From positions 124,001-188,000 of the forward strand of contig NZ_JARBJP010000004.1 of assembly GCF_029309905.1 (NCBI RefSeq): DNA of 64,000 nt, read 5' to 3'. Origin of the DNA: Brytella acorum. GTDB lineage: Bacteria; Pseudomonadota; Alphaproteobacteria; Acetobacterales; Acetobacteraceae. Below are positions 8,176 to 17,519 of this stretch, piece by piece. Numbering within the stretch: the first letter of the stretch is position 1; each line of letters starts with the position of its first letter. Position numbers and translations under genes: made by a program. The notes beneath the pieces are model-generated. The model made no database searches. It was given only the letters and a program-made list of their open reading frames with translations, and was not told where the DNA came from.

Positions 8176-8624
8176 TCGTTTTTCTGCCCTGGCTTCGCTG
8201 GTTGCTTGCCTTCCATGTCATGGCGTTCGTCGCCTGGATGGCGGGCACGTTCTATCTGCCCCGGCTTTACGTCTATCATTGCCAGACGATGGTCGGCTCG
8301 GCGGAGAGCGAGCGGTTCAAAGGCATGGAACGCCGCCTGCTACGTCAGATCATGACGCCCGCGGCGATTGCGACGCTCGTTTTCGGCGCCATCATGGCAG
8401 CCATTCCCGGTGTGATCGACTGGTCCGCGCCCTGGTGGTGGCTCAAGCTCGCCGGTGTGGCCGGGCTGTTCGCATTTCATGGGGCGTGCGCGCGCTGGCG
8501 GCGTGACTTCGAGGAAGATCGCCGGCCTCATCCCGAACGCTATTACAGGATCGCCAACGAGGTCCCCACGCTGCTCATGGCGCTGATCGTGATCATGATC
8601 ATCATCAGACCGTGGGGGGGATGA
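8172..8624 (+). CDS. hemJ: Protoporphyrinogen IX oxidase, HemJ type
   Basis: 150 residues and four predicted membrane segments. LLAFHVMAFVAWMAGTFYLPRLYVYH at the N-terminus is the HemJ/UPF0093 signature with its conserved His residues, and YYRIANEVPTLLM marks the C-terminal part. HemJ oxidises protoporphyrinogen IX to protoporphyrin IX in the inner membrane in bacteria that lack HemG/HemY. It overlaps the HAD gene by 4 nt and is the last gene of the hemE operon. Confidence 0.87.
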   Translation: MIVFLPWLRWLLAFHVMAFVAWMAGTFYLPRLYVYHCQTMVGSAESERFKGMERRLLRQIMTPAAIATLVFGAIMAAIPGVIDWSAPWWWLKLAGVAGLFAFHGACARWRRDFEEDRRPHPERYYRIANEVPTLLMALIVIMIIIRPWGG

Positions 8625-8661
8625 GCCTTCTTCTTCCGCTGGAACGGCGGTGAAGAAGGCT
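8624..8661. terminator. Hairpin between convergent hemJ and DUF2501 genes
   Basis: AGCCTTCTTC (8624-8633) and GAAGAAGGCT (8652-8661) pair perfectly over 10 bp, with a further CCGC/GCGG pairing possible in the loop. It occupies the 42-bp gap between two converging genes, as a bidirectional terminator would, but there is no U-run on either side. Confidence 0.5.
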
Positions 8662-8666
8662 TCGGA

Positions 8667-9110
8667 CTACTGCGAGATCAGGCTGTAGGCACGATCCTTG
8701 AGCTGTGCGCACACTTCGCCCCGATGATCGTGATCAAGTGAATTGATGTCGAAGGCGGCGGAGCCCGTCTGAAGCAGGCCGGTGCCGCCGAAGGCATACC
8801 ACGGGTCGTTTTGCACATCGGCGCGCGCGGCGAGCGTCCGAGCCGCCACACGGATCGCTGTTCCATCGTAGTAGTCGGCGCTGATGCACTTGGCGAGAAG
8901 ACCGGCGACATTGCCCGCATCGGCATGATCGATGAGGGGAACACCGAACGGCCCCAGAGCGCCGGGGGTCGAAACCGTTGCGACGGGCGGAAGCGCGGGA
9001 ACGGTGATGGATGCGCCGGTCTGTGCGAAAGCCGTCCCCGAACACAAAATCGCGCCAAGCAGACTGGCGGTCATGAAACGGCGCGGTGAAAAGGCGAAAA
9101 ATCGGATCAT
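8667..9110 (-). CDS. DUF2501-like exported protein (second copy)
   Basis: 147 residues from the ATG at 9110. The signal peptide ends near SGTAFAQ. The core NVAGLLAKCISADYYDG followed by a GLLQTG segment and the C-terminal VCAQLKDRAYSLIS aligns by eye with the DUF2501 protein at 2924-3373, including both Cys positions, but the N-terminal Gly/Met-rich region is replaced by a Pro/Val-rich one. Function unknown. Confidence 0.72.
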   Translation of the reverse strand: MIRFFAFSPRRFMTASLLGAILCSGTAFAQTGASITVPALPPVATVSTPGALGPFGVPLIDHADAGNVAGLLAKCISADYYDGTAIRVAARTLAARADVQNDPWYAFGGTGLLQTGSAAFDINSLDHDHRGEVCAQLKDRAYSLISQ

Positions 9111-9169
9111 CGGGACCTCATTGATCTGGAGAAATTTCGAAGACACGGACGGGAAGCCATGGCTGGATG

Positions 9170-9478
9170 TCAATAGCCCGACCCTGCCAGGAGGGATGTG
9201 ACGATGGCGCGCCATTCTGTCTGCAGATCACCATGCTGCATGGTGCGATGCGCACGGCGATACCAGTAGCGCGCATTGGGGATATCGTCTTCCTGCCGGT
9301 GAAGCCACGCATGGACCCAGTCGCTGTCTGCTTCTCCCTCGTGCGCCTGAGTGAGGCGATGGGCTTCTTTCCAGTCTTTCTTACCGGCCCACCAGAGGGC
9401 CAGAAGGGCCGGAGACAGCTCTGTTGGAGGAATGTCCTCGTCGAGCGTCTCGAGATAGGCCGACAAGGTTATGCTCAT
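9170..9478 (-). CDS. Conserved hypothetical protein
   Basis: 102 residues, acidic and Trp-rich (LALWWAGKKDWKEAH, DWVHAWLHRQEDD, ARYWYRRAHRTM), likely all helical and cytoplasmic. The spacing of Trp and Ala residues recalls a tetratricopeptide-like helical pair. It overlaps the end of the SDR gene by 4 nt (ATGA), so the two are co-translated. No function can be assigned. Confidence 0.65.
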   Translation of the reverse strand: MSITLSAYLETLDEDIPPTELSPALLALWWAGKKDWKEAHRLTQAHEGEADSDWVHAWLHRQEDDIPNARYWYRRAHRTMQHGDLQTEWRAIVTSLLAGSGY

Positions 9479-10440
9479 GATGCCTTCTCCCAGTCGAAAA
9501 TCGTGCCAGTCAGTTCTTCCGAAACCTGCCAGAGCTTGCGGGCCAGTTCCGGATCGGCGGCTTTCGGGGGGATGAGAGCGGCTCCTGGCGGTCCGCGCCG
9601 TTCTCCCCTGCCCTGTGGACCATAATAACCACCATCGAGCGCATCCGGCGAGAGCGCGGCGTGGAGAAGTGGCAAAGCACCCTGTGAGACGTCTTGTCCC
9701 ATGGCATGGAATACGGCGCTCCCGATCCGCTCCTGTGCCTGTCGGAGCACACGCTGGATCAGGCTGTTGTTTCGGCCCAGTGCTGCGCTGTTGGCGATGA
9801 TGTCGCTGCTCGACCAGCCGGGATGGGCGGCGCGCGAATGGATTTTATCGCCATGCAGGCGGGCGCGACGATCGAGTTCGATGGCAAAATTCAGATTGGC
9901 GAGCTTGCTCTGGCGGTAACGGCCGAACGGGCTGTAGTGCTTTCGCGCATTGAGGTCCTGAAAGGGCAGATCCCCCTTCCACGCGGCCAGAGACGCCACC
10001 GTGACCACGATACCGCTCCCGCGCGTCAGGATGGGGAGAAGCTGAGCCGTTAGCGCAAAGTGACCCAGGTGGTTCGTGCCGAACTGAAGCTCGAAGCCGT
10101 CCTGTGTCGCCAGTCGTTGCGATGGTCCCATGACCCCGGCGTTGTTCACGAGAATATCGAGGGCGGGGAGACTGTCTTTGAGCTGGTCGGCACCGTCGCG
10201 GATATCGGTCAGGGACGTCAGGTCCAGCTTCAGAAAGCGGATATCGGCATCCGGGACGGCGGCTCTGATTCTGGCCAGCGCGGCCTCGCCTTTCTGCGGG
10301 TTGCGCCCCGCAAGAATTGTCCGGATGCCCTGCCTTGCGAATTGATGGGCGAGTTCCAGGCCCAGGCCACCAGTGGCTCCCGTAACGACGGCGGTTCTTT
10401 GGGTGGGTTGCGTCGAAACGGCGGGCGTGGAGGAGATCAT
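9475..10440 (-). CDS. SDR family NAD(P)-dependent oxidoreductase
   Basis: 321 residues. The Rossmann nucleotide loop VTGATGGLGLELAHQFA is near residue 20, LAGRNPQKG follows strand 2 (an Arg there favours NADP), DILVNNAGVMGP is the NNAG motif and YRQSKLANLNFA supplies the catalytic Tyr and Lys. Length and motifs fit the retinol-dehydrogenase / protochlorophyllide-reductase-like branch of classical SDRs. Its substrate is unknown. It is followed by a coupled small gene and preceded by a DedA-family gene. Confidence 0.88.
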   Translation of the reverse strand: MISSTPAVSTQPTQRTAVVTGATGGLGLELAHQFARQGIRTILAGRNPQKGEAALARIRAAVPDADIRFLKLDLTSLTDIRDGADQLKDSLPALDILVNNAGVMGPSQRLATQDGFELQFGTNHLGHFALTAQLLPILTRGSGIVVTVASLAAWKGDLPFQDLNARKHYSPFGRYRQSKLANLNFAIELDRRARLHGDKIHSRAAHPGWSSSDIIANSAALGRNNSLIQRVLRQAQERIGSAVFHAMGQDVSQGALPLLHAALSPDALDGGYYGPQGRGERRGPPGAALIPPKAADPELARKLWQVSEELTGTIFDWEKAS

Positions 10441-10449
10441 GGGGTGTTC

Positions 10450-11040
10450 CTATCCCTGGGGTTTGGCTTTGCTCTCCTCCTGACGCGCATCGGCCAGAGC
10501 TTCGTCCGTGAGGCGTTTTTCGTTGCGTTTGAGGAAAATCATCATAAACACGGCGGAGATGACGACCACGACACCAGCGACGATGGCGACGGGGCCCGAG
10601 AGTTTGAGAAATCCCTTTCCCAGATAATAGGTGGCGATCGCGTAGCCGCCCGCCCAGCACAGGCCGCCCAGCGCGTTATGCCATAGGAACGACCGCCACG
10701 GCATTCGGTTCGCTCCGGCCAGCAAGGCGACGAAAACCCGAAGGATGGCTACGAACCGGCCCAGAAAGACGATCAGGCCGCCGTGACGCTTGAAGAGGTA
10801 GCGGCCCAGCATCAGGCGCTCGTCTGTCAGGCCGATCTTTTTGCCGTAACGCCGCAGCAGGCGGTAGCCCAGCGCCCGCCCGATGAGGAAGCCGAAATTA
10901 TCGCCCATGATCGCGCCCGAGACGGCGGCCAGGACGATCCATCGGATCTCGAGATGATGGGTGGCGGCTGCGTAAAGTGAAGCACCGATGATGATGCTTT
11001 CGGCCGGGAGTGGCAGGCCCATGGATTCAAACATGACCAC
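10450..11040 (-). CDS. DedA family membrane protein (start uncertain)
   Basis: From the GTG at 11040 the product has 196 residues with ESMGLPLPAESIIIGASL, GDNFGFLIGRALGYRLLRRYG and FLGRFVAILRVFVALLAGANRMPWRSFL, all typical of DedA/SNARE-associated membrane proteins, which act in undecaprenyl-phosphate or phospholipid transbilayer movement. The family's N-terminus continues upstream of this GTG: in-frame codons read HFLEHLLVQYGYGVIGLVV without any ATG, GTG or TTG before the stop at 11188. The true start is probably non-standard; CTG at 11097 has AAGGG 7 nt ahead. Confidence 0.85.
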   Translation of the reverse strand: MVMFESMGLPLPAESIIIGASLYAAATHHLEIRWIVLAAVSGAIMGDNFGFLIGRALGYRLLRRYGKKIGLTDERLMLGRYLFKRHGGLIVFLGRFVAILRVFVALLAGANRMPWRSFLWHNALGGLCWAGGYAIATYYLGKGFLKLSGPVAIVAGVVVVISAVFMMIFLKRNEKRLTDEALADARQEESKAKPQG

Positions 11041-11200
11041 GAGACCGATGACGCCATACCCATACTGGACGAGCAGGTGTTCCAGAAAATGAAGCAGAGC
11101 TGCGCCCTTTCGGAAGATATTTGCCGCGTCACAAGCCGTGGCTCCGCTTGTGAAGTCAAGTCCGCTCGCCAGATCGGTACAGGATCTCTATTCTATCGGT

Positions 11201-13150
11201 ATGGCCTCTTCATCTGTCTCATCCTCTGTTCCCGCCGGTTTCTGGTCCTCCTGGGTGACGCCCGATCTTGTGGCGGGCCAGAGCGTGCGGCTTTCCGAAC
11301 TGCGTGCGGCGGGAGGCTGGCTCTACTGGCTGGAAGGACGTCCCCTGTCAGGCGGAAGGACTGTTCTGGTCGGGGTGGACCTTGAGGGCGGCGCTCGGCG
11401 CGTGGATATCTCACCGCCGGACAGCGATGTCGGATCCCGCGTTCATGAATATGGCGGAGGGAGCTACGCCGTCGCGCCGGACGGTCGTATCGTCCTCAGT
11501 GATCGAAAAGAGGCCGGCGTCTGGCTCCGGGACAGGAAGGGTGCCTGGCGCAGACTGGGCGGCCTGTCGGGCCGTCGTTATGCGGATTTTGCTTTCGATC
11601 CCGGTGGAGAAGGTCTTTTCGCCGTGTGCGAAGATCTCGGGGTCGAGGGTGCGGAGCCGCAGGCGTCCCTTGTATGGTTTGGACCGGACGGGACAGAGCA
11701 TCGGATCGTATCCAGCGCCGATTTTTATGCGTCACCCCGGCCCGCGCCCGATGGGGCTTTTCTCGCCTGGTATGAGTGGCATCATCCGGACATGCCCTGG
11801 GATGCGACGACGCTGAAGGTCGCGTCGATCCTTCGAGACGGATCGGGTCCAGTCGTGGCGGACGTCAGGATCATGGCTGGTGGTGAGGCGCGCTGTAGCG
11901 TGATCGAGCCTGTCTGGCAGTCTGCGCGGGTGCTTCTGGCCAATTCGGACGCCGTTGGTGGATGGCGGCCGTATCGTTTTGATCTGGCTGATGAGGGTAG
12001 CGCGGGCCGTATGGCATCTCCTCTTCCCGATCCGGAAGCCGAGGTGGGTTTCCCGCCATGGGTTTTCGGACAGGAAACGCTGCGTCCTCTACCGGATGGC
12101 GGGCTGCTGGCTCTGGGGACGCGCAACGGGCTGCCCGTCGTGCTGCGATTGAACGGCGAAGCGTGGCAGGAGATGACACTGGGGGCGCCCGCTTCCTGTC
12201 CGGTGGTCATAGGCGACAGATTTGCCTGGCTGGATGCTCCGCCGGATCGCGCCTCAAGAGTGGTCAGCGGTCGGCCGGGGGAAGATCCTGTCGTGCTTGG
12301 AGAGGCGTTCGCGTGGCCGGAGGGCGTCTTTCCAGACGATGTGGCCGCGCCGATGCCCCTCACCTTCCCTACGACCGACGGTTCACAGGCCCATGCTCTG
12401 TTCTATGCGCCCGCCAGTGCTCGTCATATTCTGCGAGCGGGTGAAAAACCGCCTCTCGTGGTCATGGCGCATGGGGGGCCGACGGCAGCGGCCAGCCCTG
12501 CTTTTTCATTTAAGGTTCAGTGGTGGACGTCCCGTGGTTTTGCCGTGATCGACGTCAATTATCGAGGCTCGACCGGATTTGGCCGAGCATACCGACAGGC
12601 TCTGGATGGCGAATGGGGTGTTCTGGACGTATCCGACTGCCTCGATGCGGTGCGATATGTTCTCGCAGAAGGTCTTGCCGATCCGGCCAGATGTGTCATT
12701 CGGGGCAGCAGCGCGGGAGGGCTCACGGTTCTCGGCTGTCTCGCCCGATCGTCTCTTTTCGCGGCAGGCACGTCTCTTTATGGCGTTACCGATCTGCGCT
12801 CCCTTGCGGAGGAGACCCATAAATTCGAGAGTCGCTATCTGGATCGCCTAGTCGGGCCCTATCCTGAAGATGAAGCCGTTTATCTGGAGCGGTCTCCTGT
12901 TTCTCATGCGGACGGGATACAGGCGCCTGTCCTGTTCCTGCATGGTTCGGAAGACAGGGTCGTACCGCTCGGTCAGGCGGAGCGTATGGTCGAGCGGCTG
13001 CGCGCGCGCGGAAAGCGGGCCGAACTTCATGTCTATCCCGGGGAAGCCCACGGCTTCCGGAGTCAGGATACGCTGATGGACAGTTTCGAGCGCGAACTGC
13101 GCTTCTACCGTGATGTCTTCACGCGGGATGTCGTCAAAGAGCGCGAATAA
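11201..13150 (+). CDS. S9 family prolyl oligopeptidase-like peptidase
   Basis: 649 residues from the ATG at 11201. The N-terminal about 380 residues are a beta-propeller-like region; the C-terminal alpha/beta-hydrolase domain has the nucleophile Ser504 in GSSAGG, Asp585 in HGSEDRVVPL and His617 in GEAHGFRS. PLVVMAHGGPTAAASP and DVNYRGSTGFGRAYR are classic S9C acylaminoacyl-peptidase/dipeptidyl-peptidase features. No signal peptide, so cytoplasmic peptide turnover is likely. Its 3' end overlaps the converging MATE gene by 17 bp. Confidence 0.9.
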   Translation: MASSSVSSSVPAGFWSSWVTPDLVAGQSVRLSELRAAGGWLYWLEGRPLSGGRTVLVGVDLEGGARRVDISPPDSDVGSRVHEYGGGSYAVAPDGRIVLSDRKEAGVWLRDRKGAWRRLGGLSGRRYADFAFDPGGEGLFAVCEDLGVEGAEPQASLVWFGPDGTEHRIVSSADFYASPRPAPDGAFLAWYEWHHPDMPWDATTLKVASILRDGSGPVVADVRIMAGGEARCSVIEPVWQSARVLLANSDAVGGWRPYRFDLADEGSAGRMASPLPDPEAEVGFPPWVFGQETLRPLPDGGLLALGTRNGLPVVLRLNGEAWQEMTLGAPASCPVVIGDRFAWLDAPPDRASRVVSGRPGEDPVVLGEAFAWPEGVFPDDVAAPMPLTFPTTDGSQAHALFYAPASARHILRAGEKPPLVVMAHGGPTAAASPAFSFKVQWWTSRGFAVIDVNYRGSTGFGRAYRQALDGEWGVLDVSDCLDAVRYVLAEGLADPARCVIRGSSAGGLTVLGCLARSSLFAAGTSLYGVTDLRSLAEETHKFESRYLDRLVGPYPEDEAVYLERSPVSHADGIQAPVLFLHGSEDRVVPLGQAERMVERLRARGKRAELHVYPGEAHGFRSQDTLMDSFERELRFYRDVFTRDVVKERE

Positions 13151-14537
13151 CGCGGAAAGCGACGAGGACGGCGGCAGTTCCGAAGATCACCACCCCGAGA
13201 GACTGTCCGTACAGGATACCGATCGGCCCGTAATGGGCGCCGATCCACACGAACGGAATCGTGCCCAGCGTGGCTCGGCCCCAGTTGAATCCGGTCGAAT
13301 AAAACGCATGTCCGAGGTTGTTGAACGCTGTATTGGCGACGAACAGCAGGCCAACGAAGAAGTAGCTTGCGACGAGCCATTCACAGAACAGCGTGACGAT
13401 GTCCGCGCCGATGCCTCTGAGGCCAAAGATGTGAACGATTTCCTGATGGAACAGTGCAAGCAGGAACCACGTGATCGCCACACACAGCGCGGTGAGCTTG
13501 AGTGCCGAGACCAGAGCTTCCCGGACGCGATGCACCTGACCCGCACCAAGATTTTGCGACATGATGGGGCCGACGGAGCCGGTAAGCGCAAAAACCAGTG
13601 CGAAGGCGACAGGCACGATCCGATCGATCGTCGCTTGTCCGGAAATGGCTTCAAGGCCGAATCGCGACATGAAATGGGTAACGAAGACGGTGCCGAGCGG
13701 AGTGGCGAGGTTGGTCGCGATCGCGGGTAATGCGACTTTGCCGATCTGACGTGTCGCAGGCGCTATGGCCCAGAGTCTGGGCCATTCGATCATGCGGTGC
13801 TCCCGCACACACAGGAAGCCTGCGACGACGACAGCGCTGCGCGAAATGATGGTCGAGATGGCGGCGCCCGTAAGACCCAGGTGCAGTCCGAAGATCATGA
13901 TCGGATCCATGATGGCCGAGATCATGGCGCCGATGAGCGTGACCTGCATCGCGCGCCGGGCGTCTCCGACGGCACGTAGAAGGGCGGACTGCGCCATGCC
14001 GAAGCAGGTCAGGGGCAGGGCCGGCGCGATGATGTGCAGGAATCCCGTGGCCTGACTCTGGGCTTCGCCGGTCGCACCGAGGGCTTCGAGAAGTTCGGGA
14101 GCAAGCAGGGCGGTCAGGATACCAAGAATGGCACTGGAGAAGAGCATGACCACCAGAAAGCCGGATGCGAGGTGCCGGGCGCGGATCGAACGGCATGCCC
14201 CGATCAGACGCCCGGTGACGGCGCCAAGGCCAATCATCATGCCGATGCAGACGGAGAGCTGCACGTAGCTGATCGCCGTTGCGAAACCGATGGCCGCGGT
14301 CAGCGCCGGGTCTCGGAGGTGTGAAATGTAATAGAAATTGAGCAGGTCCACGGCGAAAACCGCCATCATTCCGATAGCGCCTGTGCCGGCCATGACGGCG
14401 ACGTGTCGCATGATGTTGCCGGTGACGAAGCGTGCGGGCCGCGTTGCGCTCCTGTCGACCTTGGGAGGGGGCGGGCTCGAGTCGGCTTCATTCAGCCTGT
14501 CGGAAGCTTCGTGTGGAAGGGAGACGGTCTGGGGCAT
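13134..14537 (-). CDS. MATE family efflux transporter
   Basis: 467 residues from the ATG at 14537, with about 12 hydrophobic segments. Characteristic stretches are GMMAVFAVDLLNFYYIS, GAVTGRLIGA, SQATGFLHIIAPALPLTCFG, LRAVGDARRAM (LLRAxGDA is a MATE hallmark) and, in the second half, VGPIMSQNLGAGQ. MATE carriers export organic cations or drugs in exchange for Na+ or H+. The upstream ATG at 14591 is also in frame, but the next one begins MPQTVSLPHE with a more usual length. Confidence 0.88.
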   Translation of the reverse strand: MPQTVSLPHEASDRLNEADSSPPPPKVDRSATRPARFVTGNIMRHVAVMAGTGAIGMMAVFAVDLLNFYYISHLRDPALTAAIGFATAISYVQLSVCIGMMIGLGAVTGRLIGACRSIRARHLASGFLVVMLFSSAILGILTALLAPELLEALGATGEAQSQATGFLHIIAPALPLTCFGMAQSALLRAVGDARRAMQVTLIGAMISAIMDPIMIFGLHLGLTGAAISTIISRSAVVVAGFLCVREHRMIEWPRLWAIAPATRQIGKVALPAIATNLATPLGTVFVTHFMSRFGLEAISGQATIDRIVPVAFALVFALTGSVGPIMSQNLGAGQVHRVREALVSALKLTALCVAITWFLLALFHQEIVHIFGLRGIGADIVTLFCEWLVASYFFVGLLFVANTAFNNLGHAFYSTGFNWGRATLGTIPFVWIGAHYGPIGILYGQSLGVVIFGTAAVLVAFRVIRAL

Positions 14538-14630
14538 CGACGACCATTGTGCACGGTCTTTTGGCCGCTTGAAACGCATGGATCGCGTCAAAGATCACTT
14601 TTCATGCGTTTTTCGCGATCATGACTCGGA

Positions 14631-14638
14631 GCCGATAA
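14631..14638 (+). promoter_or_regulatory. Possible flagellar sigma-28 -10 element before flgE
   Basis: GCCGATAA is an exact match to the FliA-type -10 consensus and lies 95 nt before the flgE start. A matching TAAA box 15 nt upstream is not present (TTCG there), so the assignment is weak. Confidence 0.3.
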
Positions 14639-14732
14639 GGGCTTTGTTAACGCTTGAATGCGACCCTTCCCGTCTGGGCCGCCTGTCATGCGTGCCCTTG
14701 AAAGCACGTCAGCGCGTCAAAGGGGCATCAAG

Positions 14733-15983
14733 ATGTCGATTTTCGGTTCGGTCATCACGGCGGTCAGTGGATTGAATGCCCAGTCGAAGGCATTCAGTAA
14801 TCTCAGCAATAATATCGCCAACAGTCAAACTGTCGGGTACAAGGCCACGAATACGGCCTTCCAGAACTTCGTCACGACCGATCAGGATTTCACGTCGGAC
14901 ATTGGCGGTGACGATAGCGTGAGGGCGCTGACGATCCAGAACGCGGCTGCGCAGGGCGAGATTACGTCCTCGACCAACAACCTGGCGCTTGCGGTATCGG
15001 GTAATGGCTACTTTAATGTTCTTCAACAGGCTGGAACGTCGACCAGTTCGAATCCGGTACCGGGAAATGAACAGCTTTACACGCGCAACGGTGACTTCTC
15101 CTTCGATAAGTCCGGCTACCTCGTAAATACTTCAGGTTATTTTCTTGAGGGCTACAATGTATCGAACGGAAAAGTCAGCGGTGATCTGAAGCCCATTCAG
15201 ATCAAGAACGTTTCCTTCGTGCCCACCCAGTCCACGACACTGACCATGTCCGGCACGTTGATCAATAATGGAAAAACCGTTTCCACGACTTCTGCCGTGT
15301 ACGATAGTTCCGGGAAAAAAAGTCAGGCTGAATTCGACTGGACGCCGAGCGTCACGACAACCGCGCCCGATGGAAGCGCCCAGTATAACTGGACGGTGAC
15401 GAGTCCGACGGATTCCACGCTTTCGATTCCGGTTGCATTCAGTTCGGATGGCAGTCTTCTTTCGGTCAACGGGAACTCGACCACATCTCAGGAAGGAAGT
15501 TTCACGTCTCAGGGGCTGACGGTTAATCTGGGTACGATCGGCAGCGCTGGCGGTATGAGTTTCGACGCATCGACGACGAGCGGCACCGCTACAGCGCCGG
15601 CGACGACATCGGACAGTGTGACGACCGGGAATTTTGAGGGTCTGTCCATGCGCTCCGACGGATCAGTCATGGCGACATTTGATAACGGTCAGTCGCAACT
15701 GGTCGCAAAAATTCCCCTGGCGACCTTTGCCGCTCCAGATGGGCTCGCTTTGCAGGATGGACAGGCTTATTCCGCGACGTCCGCGTCCGGGAACGCTCAG
15801 ATCAATACCGTCGGGCAGAATGGTGCTGGAACGCTTGATACGTCCTCTGTGGAAGCTTCCACCACGGATATGACCAGTGATCTCTCGAAATTAATTGTTG
15901 CCCAGCAGGCTTATGGCGCCAATACGAAGATCGTTACAACAGCAGATCAGCTGATGCAGACGACTATCGCGATGATTCAGTAA
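14733..15983 (+). CDS. flgE: Flagellar hook protein FlgE
   Basis: 416 residues from the ATG at 14733. The N-terminus (MSIFGSVITAVSGLNAQS, then LSNNIANSQTVGYK) is the flagellar rod/hook signature, NGYFNVLQ and LYTRNGDFSFDKSGYLV follow in the FlgE core, and the C-terminal coiled-coil segment carries LIVAQQAYGANTKIVTTAD. FlgE polymerises into the hook outside the cell after export by the flagellar type III system. It heads a three-gene hook-completion cluster. Confidence 0.94.
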   Translation: MSIFGSVITAVSGLNAQSKAFSNLSNNIANSQTVGYKATNTAFQNFVTTDQDFTSDIGGDDSVRALTIQNAAAQGEITSSTNNLALAVSGNGYFNVLQQAGTSTSSNPVPGNEQLYTRNGDFSFDKSGYLVNTSGYFLEGYNVSNGKVSGDLKPIQIKNVSFVPTQSTTLTMSGTLINNGKTVSTTSAVYDSSGKKSQAEFDWTPSVTTTAPDGSAQYNWTVTSPTDSTLSIPVAFSSDGSLLSVNGNSTTSQEGSFTSQGLTVNLGTIGSAGGMSFDASTTSGTATAPATTSDSVTTGNFEGLSMRSDGSVMATFDNGQSQLVAKIPLATFAAPDGLALQDGQAYSATSASGNAQINTVGQNGAGTLDTSSVEASTTDMTSDLSKLIVAQQAYGANTKIVTTADQLMQTTIAMIQ

Positions 15984-16011
15984 CGTTATCCGCTGATAGG
16001 GGTCGACACTC

Positions 16012-17517
16012 ATGAGCTTGAATACTTCTCTCAACATTGCCACAACCGGACTTCGGGTAACGGAATATGCGATCGGGGTTGCGTCCCAAAATATCGCGAA
16101 TGCCGGAACAAATGGCTATATTGCCGAGATCGCCAATGTCCGCTCGTTGAATACCAACGGACAGGGTACAGGTGTTCAGGCGACCGGGACGACGCTTGCT
16201 TCGAACGACGCGCTTAATAACGCCGTTCTCACTCAGAATGCCCAGACGGCGCTGCTGACGGCGCAGAAAGGCGCTCTTTCCGCTCTGACCAGCGTACAAG
16301 GATCGACGGACGCCAGTTCGGGCAGTAGCGGCACGCTTTCAGATCAACTGGGCAATCTGCAGTCGTCCCTGATTTCATTGCTGAGTACACCGACAAGCTC
16401 AGCGGGTCAGAATACGGCTGTGACCGACGCGACGGAGCTTGTTTCTACCGTTCATACATTGGCCGATACATACCAGACTCAACGTCAGACAGCCCAGGAC
16501 ACGATCGTGTCCAGCGTGGGCAGCATCAATACAGATCTGACGACGATTGGGTCACTATCGACGCAGATCATGCGGTTGAAAGCCCAGGGGCAGAGCACGG
16601 CTGAGCTCGAAAACCAGCGTAATACGGCCGTGACGGATCTGTCGACGCAGATTTCCATCAAGACGACGGCGACCGCGAATGGCGATATGGTCGTGAAAAC
16701 AGGAAGCGGTCTTGTATTGCCCACGCATGATGTGGATGGCAGCACAAACGGCGCGATTTCGTCTTCATGGCCTCTTGATACGTCGTCAGCGACGGTTACG
16801 TCTGCGATGGCTTATCCTGGTACGGACAGTTCAAATGCTATCCCGAAAATCATGCTGGGGGACCGGGACGTCACATCCCTCCTTCAGGGCGGGACTTTGG
16901 GCGGCAATGTTGCGCTGCGCGACACAATCCTTCCTACAATGCAGGCGCAGCTTGACTCGTTTTCCTACTCCCTGGCCACTCGTTTCGATGCGCAGGGTAT
17001 GACGTTGTTTACAAATAGCGTTGGAGCGTTGCCTTCAGCAGACGGAACGGCAAATGCGCCGTCCGGGATCGTTGGATTTTCCCAGAATCTTCAGGTCAGT
17101 GCTGCGTATACGAGTGATCCCAGTAAGCTCGTCAACGGATCGAGCGCGGATACGTCCGTGTTGCAGGCTGTCATTTCGAAAACCTTTGCGTCTTCCGCGA
17201 CATCTGCGCCAAGTGCACAGCTTGGTATCAACGGCGATCTGTCAACCGGGTATGATGGTACGGAGGATATTCTTTCTCTCGCCACGACCCTGACGGCCTC
17301 GCAAGCTGCTGTTGCCGATAATGTCAGTTCAAACCTGACGACGGCTCAGGCGACCCAGACAAGTCTCGCGACAAGTTTGTCGAGTGCTGTTGGGGTTTCT
17401 GTCGATGACGAAATGTCGAAAGTGGTCGCGTTGCAAAACGCCTATACGGCTAATGCCAAGGTCGTCGCGGCGGTGCAGTCCATGTTCCAATCCCTTATGA
17501 GCGCGATCGGAGCCTGA
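16012..17517 (+). CDS. flgK: Flagellar hook-associated protein 1 FlgK
   Basis: 501 residues. N-terminal LNIATTGLRVTEYAIGV and SQNIANAGTNGY match the FlgK/FlgE heptad region; the C-terminus has VSVDDEMSKVVALQNAYTANAKVV, the usual FlgK ending. The middle is Ser/Thr-rich and variable. FlgK forms the first hook-filament junction ring. It starts 28 nt after flgE and ends 2 nt before flgL, so the three are one operon. Confidence 0.92.
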   Translation: MSLNTSLNIATTGLRVTEYAIGVASQNIANAGTNGYIAEIANVRSLNTNGQGTGVQATGTTLASNDALNNAVLTQNAQTALLTAQKGALSALTSVQGSTDASSGSSGTLSDQLGNLQSSLISLLSTPTSSAGQNTAVTDATELVSTVHTLADTYQTQRQTAQDTIVSSVGSINTDLTTIGSLSTQIMRLKAQGQSTAELENQRNTAVTDLSTQISIKTTATANGDMVVKTGSGLVLPTHDVDGSTNGAISSSWPLDTSSATVTSAMAYPGTDSSNAIPKIMLGDRDVTSLLQGGTLGGNVALRDTILPTMQAQLDSFSYSLATRFDAQGMTLFTNSVGALPSADGTANAPSGIVGFSQNLQVSAAYTSDPSKLVNGSSADTSVLQAVISKTFASSATSAPSAQLGINGDLSTGYDGTEDILSLATTLTASQAAVADNVSSNLTTAQATQTSLATSLSSAVGVSVDDEMSKVVALQNAYTANAKVVAAVQSMFQSLMSAIGA

Positions 17518-17519
17518 AA

